In this document: positions 1 through 7,221 of the stretch, one piece after another
Numbering within the stretch: position 1 is the first letter of the stretch
How the letters are laid out: each line of letters starts with the position of its first letter
Assembly (NCBI GenBank): GCA_022792335.1
Contig: JAAWAV010000011.1
Location: forward strand, 1 to 50,633
DNA: 50,633 nucleotides
Reading direction: 5' to 3'
Origin: Lachnospiraceae bacterium
GTDB lineage: Bacteria > Bacillota > Clostridia > Lachnospirales > Lachnospiraceae
Program-made: the position numbers and the translations under genes
The notes under the pieces: generated by a model
The model's input: only the letters and a program-made list of their open reading frames with translations
The model's database searches: none
What the model was told of the DNA's origin: nothing

Positions 1-64
1 GAGATTTGAACTCTCGACACCACGGGTATGAACCGTGTGCTCTAGCCAACTGAGCTATTCCGCC
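1..64 (-). tRNA. tRNA-Met (CAT), 3' end outside the window
   Basis: On the minus strand the acceptor GGCGGAA is followed by TA, a GCTC/GAGC D-stem and a CACGG/CCGTG anticodon stem whose loop TTCATAC gives anticodon CAT. The T-arm (GAGAGTTCAAATCTC) reaches base 1, so the 3' acceptor strand lies outside the window. It is 4 bases from tRNA-Val on the same strand and probably co-transcribed with it. The three GGG-C pairs of initiator tRNA are not present in the anticodon stem, so an elongator tRNA-Met is more likely. Confidence 0.93.
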
Positions 65-68
65 ATAG

Positions 69-141
69 TGGGGCCTACAGGGCTCGAACCTGTGACCCTC
101 TGCTTGTAAGGCAGATGCTCTCCCAGCTGAGCTAAGACCCC
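69..141 (-). tRNA. tRNA-Val (TAC)
   Basis: Complete cloverleaf: acceptor GGGGTCT pairs with AGGCCCC, D-stem GCTC/GAGC, anticodon stem TCTGC/GCAGA with loop CTTACAA (anticodon TAC), T-arm ACAGG TTCGAGC CCTGT. CCA is not encoded, as is common in Firmicutes. It precedes tRNA-Met on the minus strand. Confidence 0.96.
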
Positions 142-349
142 GTAAAATACTCTTTAAAATTTCGACCAGTTTTTTCGACTGCTTAGGTAGTATACCCCTT
201 ATTGTTCTGATTGTCAAGACTTTTCTGACGATTTTTGTTTAGAAAATTTTTCTTTGTATCTGTGGCAGGTTCTGTGGTACAATGACGGTATCATATCGGG
301 CCGGTAAAACTGAAGAAACCGGTCTTTCATACCGGCAGGAGGAAGTGTC

Positions 350-1285
350 ATGTATTACTTTATTGTAAACCCCCATTCCCGTTCAGGAAAAGGACTTGGG
401 ATCTGGCATAAAATTCAGAAGCAGCTAGACCGGGACGAGATTCCCTACACAGTTCATATGACAGAGTCCCCCGGACACGCTACACAGTTAGCTGCCCGCC
501 TCACTTCCGCGCGTTGTGAGGATCAGACTCCAAAGAACCTCATCGTTCTGGGAGGCGACGGCACCTTAAATGAAGTCTTGAACGGGCTTTCCATGTCGGC
601 GTCCGTGACGCTTGGTTATATTCCTTCCGGTTCCGGAAATGATTTTTCCAGGGGGATGAAGCTTCCCCGAAATGCACAAAAGGCGCTGCAGCGGCTACTT
701 TGCGCCAAACGGATCCGCTCCCTCGATTATGGGATTCTTTCCTATACGGACGGACGGCCTTCCCACAGACGTTTTCTTGTCAGCAGCGGAATCGGATACG
801 ATGCGGATGTCTGCCAGAATCTTTTTTCCACCTGCCTGAAAAAGTGGTTCAACCGGCTTCATATGGGGAAACTGGTCTATCTGTTTATCGGAATCAAGCG
901 TATTGTTCTCTGCAAAAGCGCTGACGGTTGCCTGACTCTGGATGGAGTGAAAAAAATCAGTCTGAAAAAGATTCGATATATCTCCTCTCATATTCAGAAA
1001 TATGAGGGCGGAGGTTTTCAGTTTGCGCCGAAAGCCGATCCGGCCGACGGATATCTGGATCTATGTGTGGTATCCGGAGTGTCCAGATTGCGGCTAACCT
1101 TTCTTTTGGCGGCGTCCCTGGTGGGAAAGCACGTCTGTTGTAAGGGGGTGCGTACCTATTCCTGCAGAGAAGCCTCCCTTCATACGGAACGTCCCCTTCT
1201 CGTCCATGTAGACGGGGAAATCTGCGGGAAGCAGACGGATATTTCCCTCCGATGCGTGGAAAAAAAGGTACGGTTCCTGTCCTGA
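350..1285 (+). CDS. Diacylglycerol kinase (DgkB/YegS-type lipid kinase)
   Basis: Soluble ATP-dependent lipid kinase of the DAGK catalytic family, which phosphorylates diacylglycerol or a related lipid so it can return to phospholipid synthesis. The N-terminal NPHSRSGKG segment (residues 7-15), the nucleotide-binding GGDGT (68-72) and SGSGNDF (93-99) are the family signatures; a DGE motif near the C-terminus completes the active site. At 311 residues it has normal length. The ATG follows GGCAGGAGGAAG at good spacing. An extended -10 (TGGTACAAT, near 275-283) may be the promoter, with a weak -35. The leader carries three CCGGT segments that can pair. The exact lipid substrate cannot be read from sequence. 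Confidence 0.9.
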   Translation: MYYFIVNPHSRSGKGLGIWHKIQKQLDRDEIPYTVHMTESPGHATQLAARLTSARCEDQTPKNLIVLGGDGTLNEVLNGLSMSASVTLGYIPSGSGNDFSRGMKLPRNAQKALQRLLCAKRIRSLDYGILSYTDGRPSHRRFLVSSGIGYDADVCQNLFSTCLKKWFNRLHMGKLVYLFIGIKRIVLCKSADGCLTLDGVKKISLKKIRYISSHIQKYEGGGFQFAPKADPADGYLDLCVVSGVSRLRLTFLLAASLVGKHVCCKGVRTYSCREASLHTERPLLVHVDGEICGKQTDISLRCVEKKVRFLS

Positions 1286-1419
1286 GAAAGTCAGGAATAA
1301 AAAATCCATTTTGAACCTGTCACCTATAAAATATGGATAGACGCTTCTTTCTATCCTTGTCCGGATAGATTCATATGTTGTAATTCTTCAAAAAAATGCG
1401 GAAACTCCTGGAAATTATC

Positions 1420-1448
1420 TTGACTATTTAAAGAACAACCGCTATAAT
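1420..1448 (+). promoter_or_regulatory. Sigma-A promoter of tRNA-Gly
   Basis: TTGACT (1420-1425), a 17-bp spacer and TATAAT (1443-1448), placing the start of transcription a few bases before the tRNA at 1457. Confidence 0.85.
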
Positions 1449-1456
1449 GTCTTTAT

Positions 1457-1527
1457 GCGGATATAGTTCATTGGTAGAACACCAGCTTCCCAAGCTGGAT
1501 AGGCGGGTTCGATTCCCGTTATCCGCT
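1457..1527 (+). tRNA. tRNA-Gly (TCC)
   Basis: Acceptor GCGGATA pairs with TATCCGC, discriminator T; anticodon stem CCAGC/GCTGG with loop TTCCCAA gives anticodon TCC; T-arm GCGGG TTCGATT CCCGT. CCA is not encoded. A T-rich run directly follows and probably ends the transcript. It stands alone with its own strong promoter. Confidence 0.96.
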
Positions 1528-1609
1528 TTTTTTGTTACCCAATTTTATTAAATGTCACAAAATCTCGGGAAAAGGAGCTTTTTTCCTATGATTTTCTGAC
1601 ATTTATATC

Positions 1610-1638
1610 TTGCTATCTAGTTTTAAATACTATATAAT
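1610..1638 (+). promoter_or_regulatory. Promoter of the DUF1836 gene
   Basis: TTGCTA (1610-1615), 17-bp spacer, TATAAT (1633-1638). It overlaps an upstream in-frame TTG and therefore argues for the ATG at 1658 as start codon. Confidence 0.75.
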
Positions 1639-1657
1639 AGCAGGAAGAGGTGAGTAT

Positions 1658-2275
1658 ATGAAAACCAATGAAGAATTAGTACAGGAGCTTCTGGAACGGC
1701 TGAAGAAGTTGAATTATATCCACAGTCGGGATATCCCGAATATTGAATTATATATGGATCAGGTCACTACCTTCATGGAGCAGCATCTGTCTCCTGGAAA
1801 AAGGCACGATGAGGATAAAATCCTCACCAAAACCATGATCAACAATTACGCGAAGAACAATCTGCTCCCGCCTCCCGTGAAGAAAAAGTATTCCAGAGAT
1901 CACCTGATTTTGCTGGCTTTTATCTATTACTTTAAAGGTTTTTTGTCAATTGGAGATATTCAGGTACTGCTCTCGCCTTTATCTGAGAAATATTTCACGG
2001 AGGAGCACCACGCGCTGGACAGGATCTACACAGAAATTGTAAAAATGGAAAAACTGCAGCTTGTAGATCTTTTCAAGGAGATACCGGCCCGCGCAGAGCT
2101 TGCCGGAAAGTCCTTTAAAAACGCTCCGGAAGAAGAACGGGATTATTTGCAGCTCTTCTCTTTCATCTGTATGCTCAGTTTTGACGTCTATGTAAAGAAG
2201 CAGATGATTGAACAGATCATTGATGAGATGAGGGAGCGTGAAAAAAAGAACGCTCCGGACAAAGACAAACAGTAA
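1658..2275 (+). CDS. DUF1836 domain protein, putative MerR-like HTH regulator
   Basis: A 205-residue cytoplasmic protein of the DUF1836 family, found mainly in Clostridia and Bacilli and thought to contain a winged-helix/MerR-like DNA-binding region. The family core is visible around residues 55-110 (TMINNYAKNNLLPPPVKKKY and the following hydrophobic helix LILLAFIYYFKGFLS). The C-terminus is strongly charged. The ATG at 1658 has GGAAGAGGTGAG upstream, and a promoter ends 20 bases before it, so an in-frame TTG at 1610 is rejected. A hairpin terminator follows the stop codon. Function is inferred from family only; no target operator could be identified. Confidence 0.8.
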   Translation: MKTNEELVQELLERLKKLNYIHSRDIPNIELYMDQVTTFMEQHLSPGKRHDEDKILTKTMINNYAKNNLLPPPVKKKYSRDHLILLAFIYYFKGFLSIGDIQVLLSPLSEKYFTEEHHALDRIYTEIVKMEKLQLVDLFKEIPARAELAGKSFKNAPEEERDYLQLFSFICMLSFDVYVKKQMIEQIIDEMREREKKNAPDKDKQ

Positions 2276-2296
2276 AAGCGGCCGTAGGCCGCTTTT
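2274..2296. terminator. Bidirectional intrinsic terminator
   Basis: AAAAGCGGCC, loop GTA, GGCCGCTTTT: 10-bp perfect stem flanked by A and T runs, lying between the convergent DUF1836 and YerC-like genes. Confidence 0.9.
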
Positions 2297-2305
2297 TATG
2301 CATCT

Positions 2306-2608
2306 TTATACTTCTGATTCCTGCTCTTCCAGTCTGGCAAACACCATATCATATCCGTCGTTTCCGTAATTCAGGGAACGGTTTACACGGCTGATGGTTG
2401 CTGTCGATGCTCCTGTCTTTTCTGCAATTTCCAGATACGTTCTCCCGGACCGTAGCATCTTTGCCACTTCATATCTCTGGGATAAAGACAAAAGTTCATT
2501 CACTGTACAGACATCCTCAAAAAATGTATAGCACTCGTTGATATCTTTTAAAGTAAGGACTGCCTGAAACAGATGATCAACAGCCTCGGTTTTTAACTTT
2601 TTATTCAT
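2306..2608 (-). CDS. YerC/YecD-family TrpR-like protein
   Basis: A 100-residue all-helical DNA-binding protein of the YerC/YecD family, related to the Trp repressor fold. Residues 36-55 (VNELLSLSQRYEVAKMLRSG) and the helix-turn-helix at about 58-79 (YLEIAEKTGASTATISRVNR) match the TrpR pattern of the first half of the family. The product is a probable transcription regulator; the effector and target genes of this clostridial branch are not known. RBS GGAGAAG precedes the ATG. It has no tryptophan genes nearby, so a role as trp repressor is not supported here. Confidence 0.88.
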   Translation of the reverse strand: MNKKLKTEAVDHLFQAVLTLKDINECYTFFEDVCTVNELLSLSQRYEVAKMLRSGRTYLEIAEKTGASTATISRVNRSLNYGNDGYDMVFARLEEQESEV

Positions 2609-2746
2609 TGCAACTTCTCCTCCGACGCTTTTTCACGATTTCTCAAGCACACTTACATATTTTAACATTTTAACGCTTTAAAGTCCAGTCCCAGTCCCTT
2701 ACTTTTTATAAATATTTTTGTCCCTTTTCGCTTAAGAAAAGCGCTC

Positions 2747-3460
2747 CTACTTTCTCAGATAGCTCCGAAACCGTTTTATATCCGTATTGATAATCAGTCT
2801 TTCCGGAAATCCCGTTCTTTCCAGCAAACTTTGAGCCTCCTCAAATCTTCCTACGGAAGAAGGAAAATGGGAGTCCGTATTGACAATAATCTCCTGATCA
2901 TATTGTTCGCAAAGTCTCAGAATCTCCGTCAGATTAGAAACAGAATTTCGCCTACATGCTCCTGCAGTCAGAGAACTGTTGTTAAGCTCGATCAACACGC
3001 CATGTTCTTTCGCCCCTTTTACCATAGCTTTATAGTCAATGTCATAACGGCCGTCGTCCGGATGTCCGAGGATTCGTACATAGGAATTTTCCATGGCCAT
3101 AAGCAGGGCTCTCGTATTTTCCTCCCTCGTTCCCGGCTTCAGACAGACTGTATGAAGGCTGGCAATACAAAGATCCATCTTCTTTAAAAGATTCTCTTCC
3201 AAGTCTACAGTCCCTCTGTAATCAATAATATTCAGCTCCACCCCCATTAGAATCTCCACGCCAAACATTTCTTTATCAATTACCTTAAAGTTCCGGAAGT
3301 ACATTTCATGAGGTCCGCCGGGAAGCTTCGGCGCATGATCCGTAATGGCGAGTAGCTCAAGCCCTGCCTCAGAAGCCGCCTTTGCCATCTCCGTCACCGT
3401 CCCGTAAGCATGTCCGCTGGCAACTGTATGAGTATGCGTATCCAAAATAAATTTTTTCAT
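2747..3460 (-). CDS. PHP-domain phosphoesterase (YcdX-like)
   Basis: Metal-dependent phosphatase of the PHP superfamily, similar to YcdX. Conserved metal ligands are visible: HTH at residues 9-11, TDH near 40, GHPDDG in the centre and a C-terminal NTDSH. The barrel would hold a trinuclear metal site; the substrate is unknown. The gene begins at the stop of the HAD phosphatase gene upstream. Two ATGs are possible: one overlapping that stop (3466) and one at 3460. I prefer 3460, because AGGAGG lies 7 bases before it and only 1-2 bases before the other. The tight coupling suggests the two hydrolases are co-translated. Confidence 0.88.
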   Translation of the reverse strand: MKKFILDTHTHTVASGHAYGTVTEMAKAASEAGLELLAITDHAPKLPGGPHEMYFRNFKVIDKEMFGVEILMGVELNIIDYRGTVDLEENLLKKMDLCIASLHTVCLKPGTREENTRALLMAMENSYVRILGHPDDGRYDIDYKAMVKGAKEHGVLIELNNSSLTAGACRRNSVSNLTEILRLCEQYDQEIIVNTDSHFPSSVGRFEEAQSLLERTGFPERLIINTDIKRFRSYLRK

Positions 3461-3462
3461 TC

Positions 3463-4278
3463 TCATTCCTCCTCCAGTATAAATTTCTCGATCACTGCCG
3501 CAACCCCGTCCTCTTCATTGGAACAGGTGATATAATCTGCCCTGGCCTTAATCTCCGGACAGCCGTTTTCCATGGCTACCCCCAGACCCGCCACTTCGTT
3601 CATGGGAATATCATTGTCATAATCCCCGCAGGAAACCACTTCTTCCCTGGATATCCCAAGATAATCCAAGGCTTTCAAAAGTCCGCTGCCCTTGTCAATG
3701 CCTGCCGGAAGAATTTCCAGATGATAAGCCTCCGAACGGAACACAGAAAATTCCGGTCCGAGGGCGTCTCTCACAATAGGCTCCATCCGAAGGATCTGTT
3801 CCTCACTGCCTACCATCATCAACTTCACAATGGGAAATGTCAGGTAGGAAATCAAATCCGGAACTGCTTTCACCTTCATTCTGGTATTTCTTGCCTCCCC
3901 CTGCACATAAGGGTTTTCTGCACATTCGCTGATCACATATTCCCCTTCATAAGTAAGGATTGCCGTTTCATGAACCCTGGCCAGCCGGATAATCTCAGGA
4001 ATCCGCTCCTTAGGTATCCTCACAGAAAACACTGCCCGTCCACTCTTGCAGTCTAAGAGCTCGCCTCCATTATAGGCAAGGATATATCCTCCTTTTTCCG
4101 GAAGAGCAAACTCCTTTGCCACATGCCAGACCCCATAACTGGGCCTTCCAGAGGACAGTATCAGAGTTCCTCCCTGGCTGAGCATGGCTTCTACCGCCCG
4201 TTTTGTCCTTTCTGTGACTCTCTTTTTCTCTGTTACAAGCGTCCCGTCCAAATCTGTTGCCAATAGTCTGTATTTCAT
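3463..4278 (-). CDS. Cof-type HAD-IIB phosphatase
   Basis: A 271-residue haloacid-dehalogenase phosphatase with a C2B cap, the class that dephosphorylates sugar phosphates, nucleotides or flavin precursors. Motif I is DLDGTL at residues 9-14 (nucleophile first Asp), motif II SSGRP near 43, and motif IV GDYDND near the C-terminus. The ATG at 4278 is preceded by AAAGAGGA; an in-frame GTG 15 bases upstream lacks an RBS. The gene is translationally coupled to the PHP phosphoesterase downstream. The substrate cannot be assigned. Confidence 0.9.
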   Translation of the reverse strand: MKYRLLATDLDGTLVTEKKRVTERTKRAVEAMLSQGGTLILSSGRPSYGVWHVAKEFALPEKGGYILAYNGGELLDCKSGRAVFSVRIPKERIPEIIRLARVHETAILTYEGEYVISECAENPYVQGEARNTRMKVKAVPDLISYLTFPIVKLMMVGSEEQILRMEPIVRDALGPEFSVFRSEAYHLEILPAGIDKGSGLLKALDYLGISREEVVSCGDYDNDIPMNEVAGLGVAMENGCPEIKARADYITCSNEEDGVAAVIEKFILEEE

Positions 4279-4329
4279 AAGTTCCTCTTTCACCTGTAAT
4301 TTTCTTTATGCGCCCTATACATCAAAAAA

Positions 4330-4359
4330 ACAGGACAGCTTCCATATAAACCGCCCTGT
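4330..4359 (-). terminator. Possible terminator upstream of the HAD gene
   Basis: On the minus strand ACAGGGC pairs with GTCCTGT (one G-U), loop of 16, followed by TTTTTTT. It would end transcripts coming from mutY, although mutY stops about 340 bases earlier. Confidence 0.45.
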
Positions 4360-4412
4360 CTTTTTGTGTTTTTCGTCTCGTCATCTCATTTCTGTCTTTT
4401 GACGCGCATCTT

Positions 4413-4566
4413 CTGTCCGCTTATGATGTCCACTTCGCTGTCCGCTTACGATGTCTCCTTCGCTGTCCGCTATGCAAGTCCGCTCATGCTGTCTCCATGA
4501 AGCCCGCCAGAATGCATACCTGTTGCCTGCACCGGTGTCTCCGTCCGAGTCCGCATTGATGTCTCC
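4413..4566. repeat. Degenerate 25-bp tandem repeats in a 405-bp gene-free stretch
   Basis: CTGTCCGCTTATGATGTCC... (4413-4437) and CTGTCCGCTTACGATGTCT... (4438-4462) are adjacent 25-bp units with 22 identities. A third unit starts at 4463 and decays; a shorter copy GTCCGCATTGATGTCTCC lies at 4549-4566. No credible reading frame covers the stretch 4294-4698, and apart from the possible terminator I see nothing else in it. Confidence 0.7.
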
Positions 4567-4698
4567 AAGATGTCTGTACTTTGACTATATCATGGCCTTT
4601 TTTAGAAATCAAGGAATTTTTCCACGCAAAAATGCATTTTGGCACATTCACAAAAAACCGTTCCAATTCCCCGTTTTTTCTCTGTGCAATTTGTACGC

Positions 4699-5817
4699 CT
4701 AACTTTGAAACAGATATTTTGCATAGGCTCGGAAGGCGCCTGGAAGCGCATAATTTTCCTGCAATTCTCCCCTGTCAGTGAAGAATCCTGCTTCTGTTTC
4801 CGCTCCTTCTTTTAAGAGAATATAATATCCCTTCATCCGCCATTCCACATGCGAAAAAATATGTTTTGCATCCGGAAGCGGTTCTATAAATTCCACCATC
4901 TCTTCTTCCACTCCCAACCAGCAGAGAGCTTCCTCCCTACCCAGATACTGGTTTTCCCCTGGAAGTTCATAAAGCCCGGCCAACAGTCCCTTCTCCGGCC
5001 TTTTATGAAGCAACACCTGTTCTCCCTTTCGCACTGCGAACACCGTCCGCTCCTCAATCACTCTTGCTTTTTTCGGTGTCTTTACCGGAATCTGCCCGGT
5101 CAGATCCTCTCGCCTGGCCAAGCAAAGTCCTTTCACCGGACATTCCTGGCAATGAGGCGCGCCATTTGGTACACAGACCAGAGCGCCGAGCTCCATAAGC
5201 GCCTGGTTAAAAGCGCCAGCCGCATCTTTTGGCATGATTTCCCGGAGTAGCTCTTCCATCTGTCTCTTCACGGACTGTTTCAGGATGTCTCCCCTGTCTG
5301 CCAGAAGTCTGGATACCACCCGCAGTACGTTTCCGTCCACTGCCGGTTCCGGAATCCCATAAGCAATGGAAGCGATAGCCCCTGCCGTATAACTGCCGAT
5401 TCCAGGCAGCAAAAGAAGCTCTTTATAGGAAGCCGGAAGGTTCCCTCCATAACAGGCAACGGCCTCTTTCGCCGCTTTTTTCAGGTTTCTGGCCCGGTTA
5501 TAGTATCCAAGACCCTCCCACAATTTCAAAAGCCTCTCCTCCGGCACTTCAGCCAGGGAAGGAATGTCCGGAAGCGCTTCCAGGAATCTCCTGTAATAAT
5601 CTTTGACAGCCTCCACTCTGGTCTGTTGCAGCATAATTTCCGAAATCCATACATGATATGGAGTCGGATCTTCTCTCCAGGGCAGGACTCTGGCGTTTTT
5701 TCGAAACCAGGAAAGAAGCGGTTTTGTCGCCGCCCTCACCCGTTCTTCGGCAGACAGAGGCGCCTCCTCCCGTTCCAGTACTTCCAGATTCTCAAAAAAC
5801 CAATCATTTCCATTCAT
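4699..5817 (-). CDS. mutY: A/G-specific adenine DNA glycosylase MutY
   Basis: Base-excision repair enzyme that removes adenine mispaired with 8-oxoguanine. Visible features: catalytic Glu60 in SEIMLQQTRV, the helix-hairpin-helix LLLPGIGSYTAGAIAS (134-150) with Tyr143, catalytic Asp161 in AVDGNVLRV, an iron-sulfur cysteine set C215-C223-C226-C232, and a C-terminal NUDIX-like 8-oxoG recognition domain from about 255. The first cysteine spacing is seven residues rather than the six of E. coli. The 372-residue length is normal. The start has only a weak GGGTGAT upstream. Its 5' region overlaps the operator cluster shared with the divergent DUF2975 gene. Confidence 0.95.
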   Translation of the reverse strand: MNGNDWFFENLEVLEREEAPLSAEERVRAATKPLLSWFRKNARVLPWREDPTPYHVWISEIMLQQTRVEAVKDYYRRFLEALPDIPSLAEVPEERLLKLWEGLGYYNRARNLKKAAKEAVACYGGNLPASYKELLLLPGIGSYTAGAIASIAYGIPEPAVDGNVLRVVSRLLADRGDILKQSVKRQMEELLREIMPKDAAGAFNQALMELGALVCVPNGAPHCQECPVKGLCLARREDLTGQIPVKTPKKARVIEERTVFAVRKGEQVLLHKRPEKGLLAGLYELPGENQYLGREEALCWLGVEEEMVEFIEPLPDAKHIFSHVEWRMKGYYILLKEGAETEAGFFTDRGELQENYALPGAFRAYAKYLFQS

Positions 5818-5833
5818 AATTTTATCACCCGGC

Positions 5834-5895
5834 GCTTATCGATAAGCATTAATTTTTTATCGATAAACATTATATTTTTATTGACAAACGATAAA
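5834..5895. promoter_or_regulatory. Operator cluster of TTATCGATAA palindromes
   Basis: Box 1 GCTTATCGATAAGC (5834-5847) and box 2 TTTATCGATAAA (5856-5867) are perfect palindromes whose centres are 21 bp apart, two helical turns. A half site CGATAAA lies at 5889-5895 inside the promoter spacer of the DUF2975 gene. The small HTH protein encoded downstream is the obvious candidate to bind them; this is inference. Confidence 0.75.
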
Positions 5896-5909
5896 TTCTA
5901 TGATATTTT
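5881..5909 (+). promoter_or_regulatory. Promoter of the DUF2975-HTH operon
   Basis: TTGACA (5881-5886), 17-bp spacer and TATTTT (5904-5909) with the extended -10 TG at 5901-5902. A CGATAAA half site sits in the spacer, two full palindromes just upstream. Confidence 0.75.
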
Positions 5910-5992
5910 TATTCCATCAGACCGGCTGACAGATTCCATTCACCGGCGGCATAAGAAGCTATGCTGCCTGCTTATTGAAAAAGGAGAGTGCT

Positions 5993-6568
5993 ATGAAAAA
6001 ATTGAATCCCGCCGCCCTTTTTGCTTCCAAACTGTTAGAAATTTCTCACTGGCTCACCGTAGCTTTAATGGCCGGATGTTTCTTATGTTCCATTGCTGCC
6101 CAAAATCTATTGACGGAATTATTTTCCTTCTTTGACTTTTCTGAATATGGCGGTAATCTTTCCGTCTATGGCTTTGAACTTATGATAGTAGATACAAGTG
6201 GCACTATGAATATGACTGCAGTGACTTTGTTCTCCCTGGGAGGAATCGTCATTTTAAGTCTTATGGCCATGATATTCCGAAATGTCTGGCTCATCATCCG
6301 TCTTTCTACCGGAAAGGCCCGACATACAGACAGAGTCACTCCCTTTCAAAAAGACACGGTACGTCTGATAAAAGAACTTGGCATCTTTTATATCTCCATT
6401 CCCATCGTCGGCCTGTTTTTCAGCATTCTCTCCCGACTGATCATCGGCCCGGACGCGGAAATCTCCGTGGGAGTCAGCGGATTTATCACAGGAATCTTGT
6501 TCCTGTGGCTCACTCAGGTTTTTGCTTATGGCACACAGCTTCAAAGCGATGTGGACGGACTGGTATAG
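5993..6568 (+). CDS. DUF2975 integral membrane protein
   Basis: A 191-residue membrane protein with four predicted transmembrane helices (about 19-38, 72-95, 123-145 and 155-180). The DUF2975 family is nearly always encoded next to a small Xre-type HTH regulator, as here; its molecular role is unknown. The ATG at 5993 follows AAGGAGAG, so the in-frame TTG at 5975 is rejected. The regulator gene starts 13 bases after its stop codon, so the two form an operon. The pair may be a membrane sensor with its cytoplasmic regulator, but nothing in the sequence proves that. Confidence 0.85.
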   Translation: MKKLNPAALFASKLLEISHWLTVALMAGCFLCSIAAQNLLTELFSFFDFSEYGGNLSVYGFELMIVDTSGTMNMTAVTLFSLGGIVILSLMAMIFRNVWLIIRLSTGKARHTDRVTPFQKDTVRLIKELGIFYISIPIVGLFFSILSRLIIGPDAEISVGVSGFITGILFLWLTQVFAYGTQLQSDVDGLV

Positions 6569-6580
6569 AGGAGGTGTTTT

Positions 6581-6811
6581 ATGGGGAATGGGACGATCAT
6601 CCTGCGACTGGACCGCATGATGGCAGAACGAAAAATTTCACTGAATGAACTGGCGGAGCGGGTCGGTATTTCCAATGTCAACCTGTCGAAAATCAAAAAT
6701 AACCGGGTATCGGCCATCCGTTTTTCCACCCTTGCCGCCATTTGCGAGGTACTGGACTGCAGCGTCGGAGATATCTTGGAATTTCAAAAAGGAGAAGAGG
6801 CCCAAATCTGA
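6581..6811 (+). CDS. Small Xre-type HTH regulator (YozG-like)
   Basis: A 76-residue single-domain Cro/C1-type regulator, the usual partner of DUF2975 proteins. The HTH is at about residues 18-40 (SLNELAERVGISNVNLSKIK), followed by the typical NNRVSAIRFSTLAAICEVLDCSVGDIL stabilising helices. There is no separate effector domain. A strong RBS, GAGGAGGTG, precedes the ATG. It probably controls its own operon through the TTATCGATAA boxes at 5834-5895. A hairpin terminator overlaps its stop codon. Confidence 0.9.
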   Translation: MGNGTIILRLDRMMAERKISLNELAERVGISNVNLSKIKNNRVSAIRFSTLAAICEVLDCSVGDILEFQKGEEAQI

Positions 6812-6825
6812 TTCGGGCTTCTTCT
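6793..6825 (+). terminator. Terminator of the DUF2975-HTH operon
   Basis: AGAAGAGGCCC pairs with GGGCTTCTTCT (11 bp, one G-U), loop of 11, overlapping the HTH stop codon. The trailing sequence (CAAAAACTTTTTC) is moderately T-rich. Confidence 0.65.
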
Positions 6826-6840
6826 CAAAAACTTTTTCTC

Positions 6841-7215
6841 TTATTTTGCCGCAATGGCTTCCACTTCTACCAACACATCTTTGGGCAGCCTCGCCACTTC
6901 CACACAGGCTCTGGCGGGACATTCCGACTTGAAGTACTCTGCATAAATGGCGTTTACCTTTGCAAAATCATTCATATCCTTGATAAATACGGTGGTCTTT
7001 ACCACATCCTCCGGCTTTGCTCCGGCTGCCGCCAGAAGATTCACCACGTTTTCCATGGACTGTCTGGTCTGAGCTTCGATGCCCTCAGGAACCTCGCCTG
7101 TAGCCGGGTTCACCGGAATCTGTCCGGATGCAAATACAAATCCGTTTGCTTCAATGGCTTGGGAATAAGGTCCAATCGCTGCGGGCGCCTTGTCTGTGGA
7201 AATTACTTTTTTCAT
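6841..7215 (-). CDS. ridA: RidA family enamine/imine deaminase
   Basis: A 124-residue RidA/YjgF protein. Members hydrolyse reactive enamine and imine intermediates, such as 2-aminoacrylate from serine or threonine dehydratases, releasing ammonia. Family marks are AIGPYSQAI (13-21), [12 protein letters not shown] near 30-42 and the C-terminal [20 protein letters not shown] with the carboxylate-binding Arg. It has a strong AGGAGG RBS and starts 6 bases after the stop of cvfB, so the two are probably one transcript together with the thioesterase gene. Confidence 0.96.
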   Translation of the reverse strand: MKKVISTDKAPAAIGPYSQAIEANGFVFASGQIPVNPATGEVPEGIEAQTRQSMENVVNLLAAAGAKPEDVVKTTVFIKDMNDFAKVNAIYAEYFKSECPARACVEVARLPKDVLVEVEAIAAK

Positions 7216-7221
7216 GATATC

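Noticed and set aside
1610-1657. TTG start giving a 16-residue longer DUF1836 protein
   Set aside because: The TTG is part of the -35 element; the ATG at 1658 has a strong RBS.
4484-4702. Small reading frames in the repeat region, including one with GDINADSDGDT-like text resembling dockerin
   Set aside because: Frames lack RBS and homology, and the resemblance comes from the DNA repeat; no dockerin calcium loop pair is formed.
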